Shown: positions 10,734-21,220, counted from the stretch's first letter. The stretch is 64,000 nucleotides of DNA from Gnetum montanum (GCA_015680685.1 MNCI01000556.1:275118-339117), one strand, 5' to 3'. The notes: a model not told the origin generated them from the letters alone. Numbers and translations: made by a program.

Positions 10734-13700
10734 TCAGCCAATTGTTTGCTGGGTCGAATCATAACACCTCAGCTGTAACGGCATAAATCATAGATGAAAA
10801 TCATGTTCCAAAAAATTTTGGAAAGTTTTATGCTTGAAAACACTGGAATACTTACTTGAGCTTTCAGGGTTTTGTTTTCCAGGTTTTTAGTTCGTACCTG
10901 TAGTCAGTTCCAAAATGAGCCAGTCAATGTCTTAGGTGTAAAGAAAGAAACGGGCAGACAAAATCTAGAGCTACTTCTGTGAACTTCAAGAGAATGCGTA
11001 AAATCACAAAAGCATTCACCTCCTCTTCCAACAAATGGATCTCCTCATACAACAGTCTAATCTGCAAGTGAAACCTAATTATTAAACCCTAAACAGGTAA
11101 ACACTATTCTGAGAAAAAAAAACCTGTAAACAGAAAAATCCTCAAACCTTGCGATTTAAAATCCTTCGTTTTGCACTTTCTAGCTTTCTTTCGAGTCGGT
11201 CTAGAGACCTGGTAGATAACGAATCTAAATCCTCTCCCATGATATTCCTGTAACAAAAACATCAGCCGTAATACAATGTGTTCTCGATAACATCATCGAA
11301 GTCGTAAGCAATAGATTTTTTCTTGCCTACTTTTGTGTTTTTTGAAGAAACTTGATCCTGCTAAATAAATTTTCAGCTTTATCATGGCCATCCATACCAA
11401 TCTGTAAGTTTAGTCCGTGCACCGCCATCATCAGACAAATTTTGAAATCGAAAGCGTTTCGTAAATACATTCTTCAGGTTAGAAAAGAAAATTGTCCTGT
11501 AGAGTATTGAAATAAAACAAAATAACAATCCGAATATCTGCATGTCCATCTCTGGTTTCAAAATAATCTTGAACGATTTTGATTGTTGGTCAGCTATAAG
11601 GGATTACACGAGGAGATTCTTAAATCTCAACTAATACCTCGGAAGATCTAGCTCAATTTACTCCGATGCAGAGTTTTGATTTTACAAGGTTCCTTGGCTC
11701 ATATGGGGGGAGGGGTTGTTAAGGTGATGTGCTAGCTGGAGAAGAAAAATTAAATCCAAAACCTTAACAGAGCCCAATGTTGCAAGTTGACCCCCAGTCA
11801 ACCTGCAACAAGACAAAAGCTTATCGCACCCCCCAGGACGGGGGGTTATTAAGGTGATGTGCTAGCTGGAGAAGAAAAATTAAATCCAAAACCTTAACAG
11901 AGCCCAATGTTGCAAGTTGACCCCCAGTCAACCTGCAACAAGACANCCTCCCCCCCCCCGGGATGACAGCTGAAGAAGGAGATCAAGACACCTAATTCAA
12001 AGAGAATTCAGTTGGAAAAGGTAATATTATTGAGAAAGCCTAGTTCGCGACATTGAAGTTGGACATTTCCAACAATAGAGCATTTCATACCATAGTCAAA
12101 TTCATTGTGGTTTGTGTTTTGATACCAAGCATCTAGACGACATTTCCAAATAAAGAAGATAATCTCAAATAGGAGGATTTTCCAGGCTTTTTGAAGGTGA
12201 CGCTTGACACAATCATCTTGAAGGATACATTGAGGAAAACTAAGAGAATGATTAGGAAGGAAGACTTGGAGAGATTTACACCATTGCCAAATGTATTGAG
12301 AGAATGAGCAATCCCAAAAGACATGTTGAAAAGAATCATCCGCTTTACAAATGGGGAAGACCTTGATGAACCAAGGACCAAAACAAGAAACGATGCTTAG
12401 GTTGAGCTTTGGAAGTCCAAATCCGACGAAAAATAGTTTTCCACTGGTGATCCTCAAGATGTAAACTCCAACATCTATTTAGAGTGGAGAATTGAAAAGC
12501 TTGCACATGAAACCAAGATTGGGCTTTAGAGATACGTAAAGAGCAAAGAGGGGAACCGTCTGGCCAAAACCAATCTTCATACCAAGGAATATTATTATGC
12601 ATCTTATGCACAACAAAGTTAGAAAGAACATGCTCTATGTGTTGGTAAATGATAATATCAACTTGTCTTTGAAACCCCCATTTCACTTTTGCCTGTGTCC
12701 AAGAGAGGGTAGGAGAATCATTTCTAAGAGTATATAGTTGGTCAATATGGTGGAGATTGTGGTCAGCAAAACGATTGGCTCTATGAGAGAATTCATCATA
12801 GAGACAACCTCCATTCTTTTTGAAAAAAGTGCCTACACGAGGAGATTCTTATATCTCAACTAATACCTCAGAAGATCTACCTGAATTTACTCGATACAAA
12901 GTTTTGATTTTACAAGGTTCCTTGGCTCATATAAAAAAGTGCCTACCTTCTATTTTATTTAATATACATGTTTTATAACATTTTTTTAATAGGGAGTGTG
13001 GGATCTGAAATTTCCTTATCCTTACAGTTCAACATATATAGAACATAGAACATATTTTAATTTAAGGGAAAAATGTTTCAGCCTTCAAAGGCACTTGTAT
13101 TTAGAAGGAACAAAATGAGGGCTTCTCAAATCTCACCTAATGCCTAGTAAGATCTAGCCAAATTTACTTGGTGCAAGAGTAAAACACTAAGATTATTTAC
13201 AAAGTCTTGTTTTTACAAGGTACAAGAAAAAAATTTAAATTGCTTACATTATATTTTATTTAATATTATTTAATACACCTTATATAAAATATTTTTGGAG
13301 ATCCTAAAATGGTATACCCTAAAACATATAGCTAACATAAGACATTGAAAGAATTATAAAAGAATAGAACTTATTTTTCCTTGTTGTATTTATTGTATAT
13401 TTAACTTATAGTGTAAGAGTTGTACCTTGCATCACATAAAGTTTTAAGTGTTATAAATTATGAAAGAAATATCTAAAGTGTAGTGTCACTCAATTATCTT
13501 CCAAAGCAACCATAACTTTATTTTGCATAACTTCTCTCTAACATTTAATTAAAAATTTATATTGGTTAATAAAATTTTCTCATATACCAATATAGTGTTA
13601 GCCTAGTGGTAAGGGTGGTAAGGATCTTGGCCTGGTAACCTCAGATCACATATTTGATTTTATTATGTGTCTAAATACAAGGGATCTCAGTGGACAAAAG

Positions 13701-16700
13701 TAAAAGCTTTAGTTTTATTTATTATTAATCTTAATCGACAAGAGAAACTTAAACTAAATATTTATTATATCTAGCAAAACCTTCAAGTTATATCTAAAAT
13801 TGTAAATAAGTTAAAAGATCTATAATTTGATACTAAGAATGAGCAATTTCATTCTTATTCATTAAGTTTTATTTCTTCTATTTGATACATATTCATTAAG
13901 TTTTATTTCTTCTATTTGATTTCCATTCTAAATTTTTTATTCATAGCTTTTTAGTTTAAAAAATTGTTTTTAAAAATGACTTTAGATGGTACAAGAGGAA
14001 GCAATTGTGTAAGATATCATTGAAATTATAAAATTTTTAAATGTGAAGTTTGAAGTAAAAAAGTTTAATGGCAAAAACAATTTTAAGTTATGTAAGATTG
14101 AAGTTTAGGGCTCACTCATTCAACAAGGATTGTAGAAGATACAATATGGAAGACAAAGTATGATGAGATTTGACAAGTTTAATAACGCATTTTGGATGAA
14201 AACAATATATACCATGTTATTTAGTAAATAAAACTCATTCATTTAATTTTAAAGGAGAAACACCAAAGAAGGTATTTAAATGTCTTGCTTATACTCACAT
14301 TTGAAATTTTCCAAAGGGTTAAGCTAGATCCAAAATCTAAGAAATACATTTACTATTGAATATAAAAATGGCACTAAAGGATATATACTTTAAGATCATG
14401 TTACCATAACAATATTCATCCAAAAAGTATCATTTTAATAAGTCTTCTCTTCTTTAAAGATAGAATCAAATGAAGCTAAAGAAAAGTGATTTTAATAAGA
14501 TGTTTTAGTAGAAATGGAGATAAGCAACATTCAAAAAATATAAATGAAGTTTAAAAAATAGGTGGACTACCTTTGAAGATAAGTGAGATTCAAATTCCAA
14601 TGCAAAGTACTTCACTTGAATTTGATAAGAGTATTCTTAAAATTAAGTATGATAATCATTAATGAGTATAGATATATTTCAATATTGTTGATATATATAA
14701 GGTAATGTCTTATTAAGAAGCATTGAAGAGCTCCCAAAATGAGCAATAGGAGATTATAAAAGAAATATCTATTCATACAAAAATCAAGCTTAAGATTTTA
14801 TGAAGCTTCCTAGGTGTAGAAAAGCCATTAATTATAAATGGATATTCAAGGTAAAACATGTTATAATAGGTTCTATTGATTAATTTAAGCAAGATTAGTT
14901 ATAAAGAGAGATCTCCAAAAGATCAAAATTGATTTTTTTAATTGTATTTGTATTAGTTAATAAAGAGTTAACATTGTTCTAACTTTAGCTAAGATAAAGG
15001 ATTTGGAGTTCATGTAGATATATATAAGAATTGCTTTTCTACATGAAGAATTAGAAGACCAAAAAAAATCCATAAAAAACTAGAGGTATTTTAAAAAAGA
15101 AAAGGAAAATCTTGTTTGCAAACTATGAAAATTCTTATATGGACTAAAGCAAAGTTTGTGATAATGGTGAAAGAGACTTGTAAATCCATGCATTTACAAA
15201 AAGAGTGAAAATGTAAAACCATTATTGCATTAGTTTTATATATGGATGATATGTTCATTGAAAGAAAATATCAAATAGATATTAAAACTATGAAAAAACT
15301 CATTTTTTGAATTTGACATGAAAGATTTGGAAAAATCCAAATATATCATTCATATTGATATAACATAAGATAGGGAAAAGGAGCAAGTATATTTTTCTCA
15401 AGAACAATATATCAAGAAAACTTTCAAACGATTTAGGATAGAAAACTTAAAACCAATTATTACTACCATTGGAATATATTTTAAATTGTATTTATATGAT
15501 TATAGGATTATTTAATTTTGTGCTTTCTAAAAGTAAAGAGTAAAAGTATTACATGCTTTGCAGTTGTCATATTTTAATGCAACTGCTATTTTGATGTATA
15601 AGATAGTTGGAACTCAACTAGAAATTGTTCATGCTATGAGCCTTTGAAGTATATTTATGAATAATTCTAAAAGAAGCATTGGGATGTAGTACACTAGATT
15701 CTTAGATACACAATGGTTCAACTAAAGTAGCAAACAATACAAGGAGACTATAGGTTCATAGGATTTAAATTTTTCTAGTGATTTAGATAAACAAAAATCT
15801 ACATAAGTCTAAGTATTTACAATGATAGGAAGTTGTATCTCTTAAAAGTCAAAGTTAACAATGAGGTGTTAGCCTAGAGGTAAGACTCTTGATTTGGTAA
15901 CTCCAAATTATGGGTTCAATTCTATTGGGCAATACTGAGTTTTAAAGTTCTAATTTGACTATATTATAAAAAATAAGTGAGTAATATTTGGCCCTCGACG
16001 AGACAGTGACACCCTAGAAATCCTCCCCTGCCCTTTGGCCTCTCTAAGCAGAGCCTCGAACAGAGGTAACTCAGGGACTCGTTCCCCGCTAAAGGGGAAG
16101 GATTGACAAAAGTACTTACTTGACATCTTGCGGTCCTATGAGCGGGCCTCGGGGCAGAAAGTGAATCTTCAAAAGTTTGGGTTGTTCTTCTCACCTAACA
16201 CTTCTGAAGCCTCTCAACAGATGATCCAAAATATACTCGGTGTCAATCAAATCACACTTTAAAGAGGAGACTAAACTAAAAAGTATCATGGAAGGAGTGA
16301 ATGAGTTTCAAGAGAAGGTTTTAATTTTTAAGGATAATAGAGTGCCATATTTTTGGCACATGATGCAACATTTCATGAGAAGTCAAAGCATATCTCAATA
16401 AAACTTCATTTTTTTAGGATAAAACACAATTTTTTGACTATATTTCCTTGGGGTAAATATTATTTTTTAAAAACATATTTTGGGTTCTAAAACCACCATT
16501 CCCCCACCACCCACAAAAGTCCAAGTTACAATATATCAATAAAGAAAATATATTGCAACTTAAATACTTTAAAAAGGAGATTGGACTAGAGAGTTTCCTA
16601 GGAGTGAATGAGTTTCAAGAGAAGGTTTCAATTTTTAAGGATAGTAAGGTGCCATATTTTTGGCACAAGATACAACATTTCATGAGAAGTCAAAGCATAT

Positions 16701-19029
16701 CTCAATAAAACATCAATTTTTTTCACTAATAAATTAAATAAGGATGAAAAGATTTGAAGAAAAAAATCATACATTGGTAAATTTAATCACATATATGATG
16801 AATAGCCTCTTCTACAAAAGAAATTTAAATAATGCATAGGCTTCTTTCAACTCAATTACAATAGTGGAAGTCCAAGTTGCAATATATCAATGGAGACAAA
16901 CTATATTGAAACTTCAACACTTTAAAGAGAAGATTGGACTAAAGAGTCTCATGGAAGGAGTGAATGAGTCTCAAGAAAAGGTTTTATATTTTAAGGATAA
17001 TAAAGTGCCATATTTTAGCACAAGATGTAACATTTTAGGAGAAGTCAAAGCATGTCTTAATAAAATATCATTTTTTCCACCACCAAATCGAAAAAGAATA
17101 CATGCATTTGAAGAAAAAAGTTATACATTGCTAAATTTAGCCATAGATATAATGAAAAGTCTTTTCAATAAAAGAAATTTAAGTAATGCATGGGCTTCTT
17201 ACAACTTAATTTACAATAGGTGAAAAATTTTGCCAAAGACTTTACGTGCCATATTTTTTGGACAAGATACAACATTTCATGAGAAGTCAAAGCATGTCTT
17301 TGTAAAATATTACTTTTCCTACCAATAAATTTAAAATGGATACATAGATTTCAAAAAATAAATATACATTGGTAAATTCAATAGCAAATATGATGAAAAG
17401 ATCCTTTTACCCAAAAAAATTTAGATAATGCATAGGCTTCCTACAACTCAATTAAAAGTAGCTAAATAATTCTACCAAAGCCTTAAAGTGTCACATTTTT
17501 AGCACAGGATGCAACATTTCATGAGTAGTCAAAAGTATATCTCAGTAAAATATCATTTTTTCACCATTAAATTGAAAATGGATGCATAGATTTGAAAAAA
17601 AAAATTATAAATTGGTAAATTCAGCAGCTGATATGATGAAAAGCCCCTAGTACAAAAGAAATTTAATTAATGCATAGCCTTCTTACAACTCAATTGAAAG
17701 TACCTGAATAATTCTGCTAAAGACTTTGCAAAAGACAATTTTGGTTGAGGTAAAGATTGTCGTATATCACTTCAAATTTGATTAAATATCCAATGGGACT
17801 TCAAAACTATTGGATAATTTTGTTTTTATATAACCCATGTTTAATATTCTCAATTTGCAGCTTTATATATGAGATGTTTTTGATACCATAACATATCCAG
17901 GTTGGGTTCTTGATCTAGCGATATAGAAGCTGAATTTTAAGACAAGTCCAATAATTGATATTACTTTTGTTTTATCTGCATTTCAAATTTTTTCTGTTCT
18001 TTAAAGCTATATCTTAGAAAATTATTATTAAAGATTTCAACTTCCTAGAATTTATATTTTCTTGATAAGAAAGTATTAACTATATAAAATTACCTATGAT
18101 AACTAAGAAAAGTTAGCAATTAGATTAAAATGTATGTAGTTATGCTATATTTTTTAAAATGCAAATTGAATCTTTTGCAACTAACAAAGATAAACAGTAA
18201 GCTCAATCACAAAAAGTGTATAATTATAACACCAATTTGTCTGTCATGAAATAGTTATAGCATGATTTTTTTTAAGCAAACAAAAGAACATTCATACCTT
18301 TCCTGTATCGATATCCATTCCACAACAGAATTTGTATTTTGCCAATATCGTATTCATCCTATAAAAAGAACATGTTTTATTATATTTATATAATCACGAT
18401 AACTTAAACCTTAAATAAATTACAAGAAATTCAACAGAGCAACCCAAACTTCTAATTGGCAATGATACGCATGCTTTACCAGTAAACTCCAATGGTGGTT
18501 CTCTGTACAAGTATATACTTTTAACAAAGATTACTGCAACAAATGCAAGAGAAGCGCTTCTGCCCTTTCACTTGTAACATGCTTTGGGCCATTATTGTGT
18601 TAAATTAAAAAAAAAAATTAAAACCCTAACAAAGTCAGAGATACTAGAAACTTTGCAACCCTATAATATTGAAATTCAAATGCGTTTTCAAAAATTTTCT
18701 CGTTAAAGGGATAGGGGAATCTGCAGCTTACGGAGCGATAAACTGCTGGAAAGAAATAAGCAACATCGAATCACATATTAAAAAAACGAAAGCAAAGCTT
18801 CGGGGAAACAAAGCATGCATAATAATGGAAGTATTTGACGCACTCACATTGGATTGCAGAATTGGTAGAACTTTCCGAACTCGGAGTAAACAAGAACTGC
18901 AACATCGGCATCGCACAGAACATTGAGCTCGAACGCCTTCTTCAAGAGACTGTTTTTGCGCTTACAGAACGTGACATTCCGTCGCGACCTGTTTTCAATT
19001 TTTCTGAGCTGCAACCGCGATTTTGGCAT
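10734..19029 (-). CDS. MIKC-type MADS-box transcription factor, seven exons
   Basis: Exons on the minus strand are 19029-18848, 18358-18298, 11401-11331, 11247-11148, 11061-11020, 10897-10856 and 10772-10734 (stop TGA). Lengths are 182, 61, 71, 100, 42, 42 and 39 bp. The 182-bp first exon and the 100/42/42-bp K-domain exons are the canonical MIKC architecture. All introns are GT-AG and phases join without a stop, giving about 178 residues. The MADS domain (residues 1-57) includes LQLRKIENRS, KRKNSLLKKAFEL and VLCDADVAVLVYS. The K domain (about 97-165) includes GEDLDSLS and LLYEEIHLLEEE. The N-terminus MPKSR replaces the usual MGRGR, and the C-terminal tail is only about 12 residues. A nuclear DNA-binding dimer is expected, recognising CArG boxes. 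I cannot assign a subfamily. A cDNA would be needed to confirm exon 2 and the last exon. Confidence 0.9.
11608..11703. repeat. 96-bp repeat, copy 1
   Basis: It starts near ACGAGGAGATTCTTA and ends GGCTCATAT. A close copy lies at 12837-12932, and a diverged third copy lies around 13115-13225 (CTCACCTAATGCCTAGTAAG and so on). The function is unknown; it looks like a dispersed repeat. Confidence 0.7.
11719..11945. repeat. Two identical 97-bp units with a hairpin, 130 bp apart
   Basis: Units 11719-11815 and 11849-11945 are identical base for base. They are separated by a C-rich spacer (CACCCCCCAGGACGGGGGG). Each ends with an inverted repeat, TTGCAAGTTGAC against GTCAACCTGCAA, around a C-rich loop. 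A single N at 11946 and a C-run follow, so an assembly artefact or very recent duplication are both possible. It lies about 320 bp from exon 3 of the MADS gene. Confidence 0.85.
12000..12836 (-). pseudogene. LINE relic: end of reverse transcriptase ORF with zf-RVT domain
   Basis: On the minus strand, frames at 12345-12686 and 12008-12457 join after a frameshift. They read WKTIFRRIWTSKAQPKHRFLFW, then LVHQGLP, then a Cys/His region (CKADDSFQHVFWDCSFSQ) and IWQWCK. This is the zinc-finger-like module at the C-terminus of plant non-LTR retrotransposon ORF2. The upstream part extends through GGCLYDEFSHRAN to about 12836. Only the 3' end is present, typical of 5'-truncated LINE copies. It lies antisense to nothing here: it has the same orientation as the MADS gene and sits in its intron 2. 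Confidence 0.75.
12837..12932. repeat. 96-bp repeat, copy 2, flanked by a 14-bp duplication
   Basis: It copies 11608-11703. The 14-mer AAAAAAGTGCCTAC occurs directly before it (12823-12836) and directly after it (12933-12946). The left 14-mer is part of the LINE reading frame (VGTFF on the minus strand), so the 96-bp segment inserted into the LINE. A 14-bp A-rich duplication fits target-primed retroposition of a short RNA. Confidence 0.65.
13590..13690 (+). repeat. SINE-like tRNA-derived segment
   Basis: GTGTTAGCCTAGTGGTAAGG resembles an RNA polymerase III A box. About 45 bp on, a degenerate B box (ATATTTGATTTTA) follows. The same layout, better preserved, occurs at 15868. Probably one SINE family; the tail is not defined. 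Confidence 0.45.
13990..15830 (+). pseudogene. Copia retrotransposon relic: gag start and reverse transcriptase
   Basis: Around 14060-14160 a frame reads FEVKKFNGKNNFKLCKIEV, then LIQQGL, the usual start of Copia gag. Around 14810-14860 comes AINYKWIFKVK. Then 15110-15140 gives ENSYMD-SK (YGLKQ motif region), and 15230-15260 LYMDDM, the YVDDM active site. It continues with EFDMKDLEKSKYIIHIDIT, a further break, and FSQEQYIKKTFKRF. Protease and most of integrase are missing and stops are frequent. Near 15600-15700 a few residues of the RNase H region may remain. It lies in MADS intron 2 and is antisense to that gene. Confidence 0.75.
15866..15955 (+). repeat. SINE-like tRNA-derived segment, better preserved
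   Basis: GTGTTAGCCTAGAGGTAAGA (A-box-like) is followed 45 bp later by ATGGGTTCAATTCTATT (B-box-like, consensus GGTTCGANTCC). The spacing fits a tRNA-derived polymerase III promoter. No tRNA cloverleaf can be folded, so it is not called a tRNA gene. Confidence 0.55.
15965..16195. other. GC-rich patch of unknown origin
   Basis: This segment is clearly richer in G+C than its surroundings (for example GCGGGCCTCGGGGCAGAAAG and CGTTCCCCGCTAAAGGGGAAGG). A 76-codon minus-strand ORF spans it, but it resembles no family I know. No copy is seen elsewhere in the window. It directly follows the SINE-like segment and precedes the five-copy repeat, so it may be a younger insertion. Confidence 0.4.
16262..17700 (+). 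repeat. Five local copies of a 240-360 bp repeat
   Basis: The core TGCCATATTTTTGGCACA (with variants) appears near 16342, 16650, 17008, 17247 and 17487. In each copy it is followed by GATGCAACATTTCATGAGAAG and TCAAAGCATATCTCAATAAAA. Better copies also carry an upstream part (GGAGTGAATGAGTTTCAAGAG) and a downstream part ending AATGCATAGGCTTC and ACAACTCAATT. Copies 4 and 5 lack the upstream part. One copy keeps a 119-codon frame (16864-17223), but it resembles no known protein. The array lies in MADS intron 2. Confidence 0.75.
17701..18290. other. Remainder of MADS intron 2 near exon 2
   Basis: AT-rich sequence with no repeat or coding signal that I can identify. Confidence 0.4.
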
Positions 19030-19144
19030 GTTAGAGAAGGCAAAGCAAGAGCTTGGATGCAATCACTCTGACAGCACTAGTAGTAAAAGAAGAAGAAGAG
19101 GACGGAAACAAGCAAGGCAGCAAGCTAGGACCGAAATGCAAGAG

Positions 19145-19152
19145 TATTTATG
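19145..19152 (-). promoter_or_regulatory. Possible TATA box of the MADS-box gene
   Basis: CATAAATA on the minus strand, 116 bp upstream of the start codon at 19029. The distance is plausible for a short 5' UTR. The purine-rich stretch in between (19080-19110 plus strand AAAAGAAGAAGAAGAGG) would lie in the leader. Transcript data are needed. Confidence 0.35.
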
Positions 19153-19299
19153 GTCTGATGATCTTCAGATTCTCAGTCTGCTCCATCGTGACCAAAGACA
19201 AATCGACAGCACAAAATCGTACAAAGAGAGAACGAGCGGAGGAAAATGCACTACGGGGCCGGAGAAGGGCCCCTCTTAAGCTTTTATTTGCAGGGCCTG

Positions 19300-20227
19300 T
19301 GAATGTTGTTTTCTACATGCAACTGTTTAGAAATTTCCAGAGAAGCAGGGCTGGAATTTCAGGATTTCCGAACCCCCGGATATCTACATTTTAGTGTGCA
19401 AACTCAGTATTTTAGTTGTATCCACGCTAAATTTATAGGTTTTCGGGGAAATTTAAATTGTATAATATATTTTCAGAGGGCATATAAGTTCATTTACCTG
19501 CTAAAATTCCTAACCTGCAGAGAAGCGTAAAATGCCCAAAAGTCAATTTCAAATCTCATATCTTGAACGGGCAGAGCAAACTGCAAAAAGAGAAAAAATT
19601 CCTTTGCGTACTGAATCACGGGTTACTGCCATTGTAGGTCTGGCCGGATGGCATTCGAGACATTAGGATAATAACTAACAAACAAAGACGGAAAATTAAA
19701 AAAAAAAAAGGAAAAAGGCAAACATGGTTACACCTACTACCGTTGGTTTCAAACTTTTGTTTCACGGGATTTTGCATGGACCACCAGCTCATCTTCCTCA
19801 TGTAGTAACCTATGATGACACCTATGATGACAGGGGACAGCATATAAACTTCCTTAGTATGCAAACATATAAATGTTCTTTGCATGCCTTTATTATTACT
19901 ACAAGCATGTGTATGCCTATGCACATCCCATATGAACATGTATGCATTATAGAAAAGGTTGCGGAAAAATTTTCTAAGTATTTGTGCAGGAAGCAAAAAT
20001 TTGAAAACCAAAATACTTGAACTATAAACTTAAACTTGGAACCTTTATTTTATCATTTCAAGTACATACCCTTGTTCTACTCACCTTGGTTGTGACCAAA
20101 ATTGTTTTCTATATTATTTAAACATCTATTCCTAGGTTCCAAGGACACATAAGCATGATAGATCATGGCCATCGAATATGCATGTGTTGGCAGCATTGCA
20201 TTAATGACATATTAGGAAGTCGTTATG
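19300..20227. other. Upstream flank of the MADS gene, nothing recognised
   Basis: ORFs up to 131 codons occur on both strands but overlap each other and resemble nothing. No repeat pairing in the window is seen. It may contain the promoter region of the MADS gene. Confidence 0.4.
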
Positions 20228-20232
20228 CTTTT
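20228..20232. repeat. Target-site duplication of element A, left copy
   Basis: CTTTT immediately before the LTR; the identical CTTTT follows the 3' LTR at 29134-29138. Five base pairs is the usual length for Ty3/gypsy integration. Confidence 0.9.
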
Positions 20233-20259
20233 TGATGAGACGCGGTTCGCACAGGCCGC

Positions 20260-20327
20260 GATATTGCGTACGCGATATCACAGCCGACGCGATATCGCAT
20301 CCCCCACGATATCGCATACACGATATC
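20260..20327 (+). promoter_or_regulatory. GATATC dyad cluster in the LTR promoter of element A
   Basis: GATATTGCGTACGCGATATC (20260-20279) and GATATCGCATACACGATATC (20308-20327) are near-perfect 20-bp palindromes, with a GATATCGCAT half unit between. The same dyads stand upstream of the internal TATA box at 24770 and in all younger LTRs of the family. They probably bind a dimeric host or element factor. Confidence 0.7.
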
Positions 20328-20345
20328 GTAATCCACCACCATGTC

Positions 20346-20353
20346 TATAAATA
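20346..20353 (+). promoter_or_regulatory. TATA box of element A 5' LTR
   Basis: TATAAATA within TCTATAAATAAGAGG, a context conserved in the 3' LTR (28285-28292) and in element B (57491-57498). Transcription of the genomic RNA should start about 30 bp downstream. Confidence 0.75.
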
Positions 20354-20501
20354 AGAGGCGGCTCTCCCTTATTCAAGATTCCAGTTTTAGAGTAGCGAAG
20401 CTCTGGCAGTTTGATCCCTCCAAGAGTTAGAATTTTTCCCGTGTCTGCCCGCAGTGTGGTGAATGTAATTGTACGGTGTCTTTATTCGAGTGTGCCGTAC
20501 T

Positions 20502-20527
20502 TGGACATGCACATGTCCAGCAATAAA
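20502..20527 (+). terminator. Stem-loop plus AATAAA polyadenylation signal in the LTR
   Basis: TGGACATG-CA-CATGTCCA forms an 8-bp stem, and AATAAA follows three bases later. The layout recurs in the 3' LTR (AATAAA at 28460) with one stem change. In element B (AATAAA at 57670) the stem is partly lost. It should define the end of R. Confidence 0.6.
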
Positions 20528-21220
20528 GATCAAAATTACTTCATCATTGCAGCATTCACTTAGTTTATTTAATTGTTATTTATTTAATGTTATTTATTGC
20601 TTTCATAGCGCAATGTGAGTACGACTTGGCTACGAGCATCTACGGGTGTGTACGGCTAGTTAAGGAATCGGTTACTCATCACGATTAGTTTCTCACCCTT
20701 AAACTCCTAGAAGCGGAACGAATACGACTTGATTACGAGCATTTAAGTGTGACTACTTGGTAGCCCAGTGGTGTAGCTAGGGGGATCTACGCTTGGTAAC
20801 CCAGTGGCGTATTTGGGGTATGCGCTTGGTAATCCCAGTGGCGTACCTAGGCCTATGCTTGGTAATCCCAGTGGTAGTCATGCACGAAATCCAAGATGTG
20901 TACGGTTGATCAAGGAATCGGTTGCTCGTCGCACTTAGGCTAGATTAGATTTTCTTACCCTTTCCCTCCTAGCTTAGCTTAGTTAGTATTATTTTCCACT
21001 GCCTTCAGGAGTAGCATTAGATTAGGACACATCATATGCCTCATCTAGACTAAACCATACGTGACATATGCAAAACTAGTCTAGATGGGAAGACAGCGAA
21101 CTGCGACCTAAGGCTAACTATCTAGGTGCCACAACTAGTCCATCTGCGGAGTTCGACCGGATCGCGCGTGCGACGCTCGTTTCGTATGGTTGAGTGTAGG
21201 GGTACCTCGCCACTCATCAT

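Larger units (their letters stand above)
11402..18297 (-). other. Intron 2 of the MADS-box gene, 6.9 kb, repeat-filled
   Basis: The donor is GTATG after exon 2 and the acceptor is TTACAG before exon 3. The intron contains a LINE relic, a Copia relic, two SINE-like segments, a five-copy local repeat, a GC-rich patch and two short duplications, each listed separately. A long first or second intron is usual in MIKC genes. Expansion by transposable elements is typical of conifers. Confidence 0.8.
20233..21219 (+). repeat. 5' LTR of element A
   Basis: 987 bp. The first 110 bp contain three GATATC-type dyads (20260-20279, around 20289-20296, 20308-20327), then TATAAATA at 20346-20353. A stem-loop (20502-20519) precedes AATAAA at 20522-20527, which marks the likely RNA 3' end. 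Four imperfect units of about 34 bp based on CTTGGTAACCCAGTGGCGTA follow at 20756-20880. Confidence 0.95.

Noticed and set aside
15866-15955. A tRNA gene
   Set aside because: A- and B-box-like motifs are present, but no acceptor stem or cloverleaf forms.
16864-17223. 119-codon ORF as a gene
   Set aside because: It is one unit of a five-copy repeat; the other units do not keep the frame.
18669-19394. Several overlapping ORFs of 78-118 codons on the plus strand
   Set aside because: Shadows of MADS exon 1 and its upstream region; the minus-strand exon explains the sequence.
20260-20327. CRISPR-like array
   Set aside because: The repeated dyads are palindromic promoter motifs in a plant LTR, with no regular spacers.
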